Positions 6,049 to 8,755 of a DNA stretch of 8,755 nt are shown piece by piece. Numbering within the stretch: position 1 is the stretch's first letter; each line of letters begins with the position of its first letter. This stretch comes from Xanthobacteraceae bacterium (GTDB lineage: Bacteria > Pseudomonadota > Alphaproteobacteria > Rhizobiales > Xanthobacteraceae): positions 1 through 8,755 of the forward strand of contig JASHYD010001179.1 of the NCBI GenBank assembly GCA_030043175.1. Reading direction: 5' to 3'. The notes below the pieces were generated by a model that searched no databases, was not told the DNA's origin, and saw only the letters and a program-made list of their open reading frames with translations. Position numbers and translations under genes: made by a program.

Positions 6049-8283
6049 CTAAGCCTTCAACGCAGCCTGCACGCGATCGGGCGTCATCGGGTATTGGCGC
6101 AGGCGCACGCCTGTTGCGTCAAAGAAGGCATTGGCGATCGCGCCTACCGCCGCACCCATCACCTCTTCGCCAGCCCCGGTCGAGCGCTCGTCGAGCCGCT
6201 GCACCACGATGGGCGTCACGCCCGGATGGTCGGCGAAGCGCAGCACCGGATAGGTCCTCCAGTCGAGACTGGTGACGTTCGTGTTGGTGAATTGAACCTC
6301 CTCGATCAGCGCGCGGCTTGCCGCCTGGACCAGCATGCCCTCGATCTGGTTTTCGACCAGCGCCGGATTGACCGCGAGGCCGGCATCCAGTGCCCCATAG
6401 AGGTGCTTCACTCTGATTTGCCCACTCTCTCGGTCCACCTCGATATCAGCTACGGCGCCGCCGCGGGAAACGATGTGGGTGCCGAGCGCGACGCCGCGGC
6501 CGGTCACGACTGCGGCATCTGAAGGCACCGCATGAGCGACCCGCGGCGCCCAGCCGGCAGCCTGGGCAACGGCGTCGAGAACACCGAGCCAACGCGGATC
6601 CGTCATGTTGCGGCGGCGGAACTCCACTGGGTCGACGCGCGCAGCGTGCGCCAGCTCGTCGATCGTCTGTTCTGACGCGAAGGAGATCGAGAGGTCCATG
6701 GGCGAGCGGAGATTGCCGCCCTTGAGATAGCCGTCGAGCCCCGACACGTGATGGTTGATCAGCCGCACATTCGGCATGGCGTAGACGGCGCTCAGGGTTT
6801 CCTTGTTGACGAGGCGCGCGCGCCCGCTAACCGGCGGCTGTACCGGCCCTCTGAGCGCGAGTTCCTGGGAAGTCTCGGCTGTGTTCCAGCCGTGATGCCA
6901 GCCATGATATTCGAAGGCCACGATGTTGCCGGCCGCATCCACACCGCCGCGCACGTCGGCGAGATGGGCCGGGCCGTAATTATCCCAGCCGAGTTCGTCC
7001 CACCGCATGAACTGGACGCGCACCGGACGGCCGACCGCCTGTGACATCACCGCGGCTGCGATCGCGCAATCGTCATGGCAGGCGCGTCCAAACACGCCGG
7101 CGCCCTCATAGTACTTGACTTGCACCTGTTCGGCGTTAAGCCCTAGCGTTTGAGCCAGCATGTCGCGCACGCCGTGCGGAAACTGCGTCGAGCACATCAC
7201 CAGCGCGCTCCGAGGCCCGACATCGGCGAGCGCGCAACTTGGCGCAAATGGGGCGTGGGATTGATACGGCCCATAGTAGGTCGCGGAGGCGACGTGCGCT
7301 GCCGTGGCGAGAGCAGCCGCAACATCGCCACTCTCGACAATGACCGAGTCGGCCGTGCGTGACGCCCGCATGGCTTCGAACAGCCTGCCGGCGGGCAGGC
7401 GCGGCGGCACATCCCACATGACCTTGAGCTTCTCGGCCGCGCGCACCGCATCCCACTCGCGCTCGGCAACGATGCCGACGAAGTCGCCCCGGCGCACCAC
7501 GCGGGCATCCGCGATGTCGGAAATCGAACTGGCGTCGATGCTGACGACCCTGGCGCCGTCCCCATATGCGCCCTGCCCGCGCGGGCGGACCACCCGTCCA
7601 TGCAACATGCCGGGCGCGCGCACGTGTTGCATATAGACATATTTGCCGCTGACCTTGTCGGGGATGTCGACGCGCGGCGCGCGTGTGGTGACGAGCCGGT
7701 ATTGCGCGACCGGTTTTTGCGGGGCGTCGCCGGTCATCTTGACGTTGAACCGCCGGTCGCCGATGAGGTCGCCATAGGAGACCGAGCGGGCCGGATCGCC
7801 CTCGACGGTGACTATGCCGTCCTTGACCCTGAGGCGATCCACCGGCGCGTCGAGCCTGACGGCCGCAAGCCTCAGCAGCGCCTGGCGCGCTTCGGCAGCA
7901 GCGGCGCGCAATTGCGGTCCGTTGTCCATGATCGAGAGGCTCGCCACGGAAGGTCCTTGGTTCGGGGTCACATTGGTATCGATCCGGGCGGCCGACACCT
8001 GGCTCATGGCGAGATCAAGCTCCTCGGCGGCGATCTGCAGCATCCCGGTCGTGGTGCCCTGCCCGAGTTCGACCTTGCCGATGAACACCGTTGCGGTGTT
8101 GTCCGCATGCACCGCAATCCACGAGTCGAGGAGCTCAGCGTTAGGCGTAGCGGCGGCTGCCGGCGCCGCCAGGAGGCCTTGCAACGGGCTCATCAGAGGG
8201 CCCGCAATGTTGAAGCCGACGATGAGGGCGCCACCCTTGAGCAGGTCGCGGCGCGACAATGCGAGTTGTGCCAGCGTCTTCAT
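6049..8283 (-). CDS. iorB: Mo-hydroxylase large subunit, IorB-type, Tat-exported
   Basis: A 744-aa molybdopterin-binding subunit of the xanthine dehydrogenase superfamily, in the isoquinoline 1-oxidoreductase/aldehyde oxidoreductase branch. It hydroxylates N-heterocycles or oxidises aldehydes with water as oxygen source, in the periplasm. The N-terminus SRRDLLK (10-16) plus a hydrophobic run to 35 is a twin-arginine signal. VELGQGTTTG (71-80) is the first cofactor-domain motif, and IPDKVSGKYVY (207-217) opens the a/b-hammerhead region. GAGVFGR (394-400) matches the G-x-F-G-R cofactor loop, NLRSP (524-528) the active-site Arg loop, and GAGE (703-706) carries the catalytic Glu, E706. The start is set by the ATGA overlap with the upstream small-subunit gene and by the Tat signal; an in-frame extension to 8463 would add 60 residues overlapping that gene and is rejected. 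No cytochrome or XdhC-type gene follows. The substrate cannot be read from the sequence, so the symbol indicates family only. Confidence 0.9.
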   Translation of the reverse strand: MKTLAQLALSRRDLLKGGALIVGFNIAGPLMSPLQGLLAAPAAAATPNAELLDSWIAVHADNTATVFIGKVELGQGTTTGMLQIAAEELDLAMSQVSAARIDTNVTPNQGPSVASLSIMDNGPQLRAAAAEARQALLRLAAVRLDAPVDRLRVKDGIVTVEGDPARSVSYGDLIGDRRFNVKMTGDAPQKPVAQYRLVTTRAPRVDIPDKVSGKYVYMQHVRAPGMLHGRVVRPRGQGAYGDGARVVSIDASSISDIADARVVRRGDFVGIVAEREWDAVRAAEKLKVMWDVPPRLPAGRLFEAMRASRTADSVIVESGDVAAALATAAHVASATYYGPYQSHAPFAPSCALADVGPRSALVMCSTQFPHGVRDMLAQTLGLNAEQVQVKYYEGAGVFGRACHDDCAIAAAVMSQAVGRPVRVQFMRWDELGWDNYGPAHLADVRGGVDAAGNIVAFEYHGWHHGWNTAETSQELALRGPVQPPVSGRARLVNKETLSAVYAMPNVRLINHHVSGLDGYLKGGNLRSPMDLSISFASEQTIDELAHAARVDPVEFRRRNMTDPRWLGVLDAVAQAAGWAPRVAHAVPSDAAVVTGRGVALGTHIVSRGGAVADIEVDRESGQIRVKHLYGALDAGLAVNPALVENQIEGMLVQAASRALIEEVQFTNTNVTSLDWRTYPVLRFADHPGVTPIVVQRLDERSTGAGEEVMGAAVGAIANAFFDATGVRLRQYPMTPDRVQAALKA

Positions 8284-8755
8284 TGGCGTTGCTCCGCCAT
8301 AATCCTGGAAGCGCGCACAATTGCCTTCATGATGCGCGGATAGCTGCCGCAGCGGCACAGATGTCCATTCATCGCCTCGCGAACCTCGTGCTCGCTCGGA
8401 TGCGGCTTCTGGCTTAGCAATTCGGCGCCCTTGATGATCATGCCGTTGTAGCAGTAGCCGCATTGCGGCGCCTGCTCCTCGATCATGGCGCGCTGCAAGG
8501 GATGAAGCGCGGGCGGGCTTGCAAGCTTGCGTTGGCGGGCAAAGAGCGTCGGCAGCCCCTCAAGCGTCGTCACCTCCTTGCCTTCGACTGCTCCGACCGG
8601 CGTGATGCATGAACGGATTTCCATACCGTCGAGAAGCACCGAACATGAGCCGCACTGGGCGAGCCCGCAGCCGAAACGCGGTCCTCGCAGGCCAAGCTCA
8701 TTTGTCAGGACATAAAGGAGCGGTGTGTCGCGATCGACCGCGAGGGTCGATATTT
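8280..8755 (-). CDS. iorA: Mo-hydroxylase [2Fe-2S] small subunit, IorA-type, partial
   Basis: 157 codons are visible and the reading frame runs off the window at its 5' end. Members are about 150-160 aa, so only a few residues should be missing. Counting from the first complete codon, C29-x4-C34-x2-C37-x11-C49 is the plant-ferredoxin-type [2Fe-2S] motif (start of it: FGCGLAQCGSC). C98-x2-C101-x31-C133-x-C135, containing QCGYC and CRCG, is the second cluster-binding motif in the helical C-terminal domain; Q97 is the Gln usually next to the pterin. The protein moves electrons from the Mo centre to an external acceptor. No signal peptide can be seen in the part present. In this family the small subunit usually crosses the membrane folded with its Tat-signal partner. 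The stop overlaps the iorB start as ATGA (8280-8283), so the genes are translationally coupled. The promoter lies outside the window. Confidence 0.92.
   Translation of the reverse strand, partial: ISTLAVDRDTPLLYVLTNELGLRGPRFGCGLAQCGSCSVLLDGMEIRSCITPVGAVEGKEVTTLEGLPTLFARQRKLASPPALHPLQRAMIEEQAPQCGYCYNGMIIKGAELLSQKPHPSEHEVREAMNGHLCRCGSYPRIMKAIVRASRIMAEQRQ
8292..8295 (-). promoter_or_regulatory. Ribosome binding site within iorA for iorB
   Basis: The minus strand reads GGAG eight bases before the ATG at 8283, inside the last codons of the small-subunit gene. With the ATGA overlap, it supports this start for the large subunit. Confidence 0.5.

Noticed and set aside
6020..6051. Possible terminator after the large-subunit gene
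   Set aside because: Only a 4-bp stem spans the stop codon, and the following T-run is too short and displaced.
5941..6522. Plus-strand open frame of 193 codons
   Set aside because: Most of it lies antisense to the end of the large-subunit gene and it has no family resemblance.
7600..8343. Long plus-strand open frame (247 codons) opposite the large subunit
   Set aside because: It is a shadow of the well-supported minus-strand gene; GC-rich third positions keep the complementary frame open. No domain is recognisable.
8284..8463. 60-residue N-terminal extension of the large-subunit reading frame
   Set aside because: It overlaps the coding sequence of the small subunit in another frame, and the Tat signal plus ATGA overlap fix the start at 8283.

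Overview
This window looks like GC-rich alphaproteobacterial DNA, most likely from a soil or plant-associated Rhizobiales such as Bradyrhizobium. That is an inference from codon use, a small winged-helix protein of a type I associate with bradyrhizobia, the periplasmic Mo-hydroxylase gene pair and the IS66-type remnants. No marker gene proves the genus.

Layout. Positions 1-1500 hold a small winged-helix protein gene (173-430, +) followed by a graveyard of IS66-family fragments: a tnpA tail joined to a broken tnpB (+, to about 1104), meeting head-on a second, separate tnpA remnant (-, 1107-1450). Positions 1501-2538 (-) encode an exported six-bladed NHL beta-propeller related to peptidyl-alpha-hydroxyglycine alpha-amidating lyase, with parts of the known active site replaced. 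Positions 2540-4780 hold no gene I can support. They alternate GC-rich and AT-rich stretches and contain a duplicated hairpin unit (3210-3488). Positions 4780-5492 (+) hold a small putative membrane protein and then an orphan protein carrying a DnaA domain IV-like DNA-binding module. Its 5' part overlaps a strong 9-bp inverted repeat. Immediately beyond it, on the opposite strand, lies a tyrosine recombinase broken in several frames (5510-5920). Positions 6049-8755 (-) carry an iorA-iorB type pair: a [2Fe-2S] subunit (its first few residues lie past the window edge) overlapping by ATGA with a Tat-exported molybdenum hydroxylase large subunit.

How the genes work together. The only clear functional unit is the iorAB-like pair. 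The small subunit should carry electrons from the molybdenum site through two [2Fe-2S] clusters, and the signal-less small subunit is probably carried out of the cytoplasm with the Tat-signal large subunit. No cytochrome c gene follows, so the electron acceptor is not visible here. The NHL protein is a separate monocistronic unit with a good ribosome binding site and a GTG start. The rest is accessory DNA shaped by insertion and decay of mobile elements. The most intriguing spot is 5030-5920, where an orphan DnaA domain IV-like protein, unusual dyad symmetry and a dead recombinase sit together.
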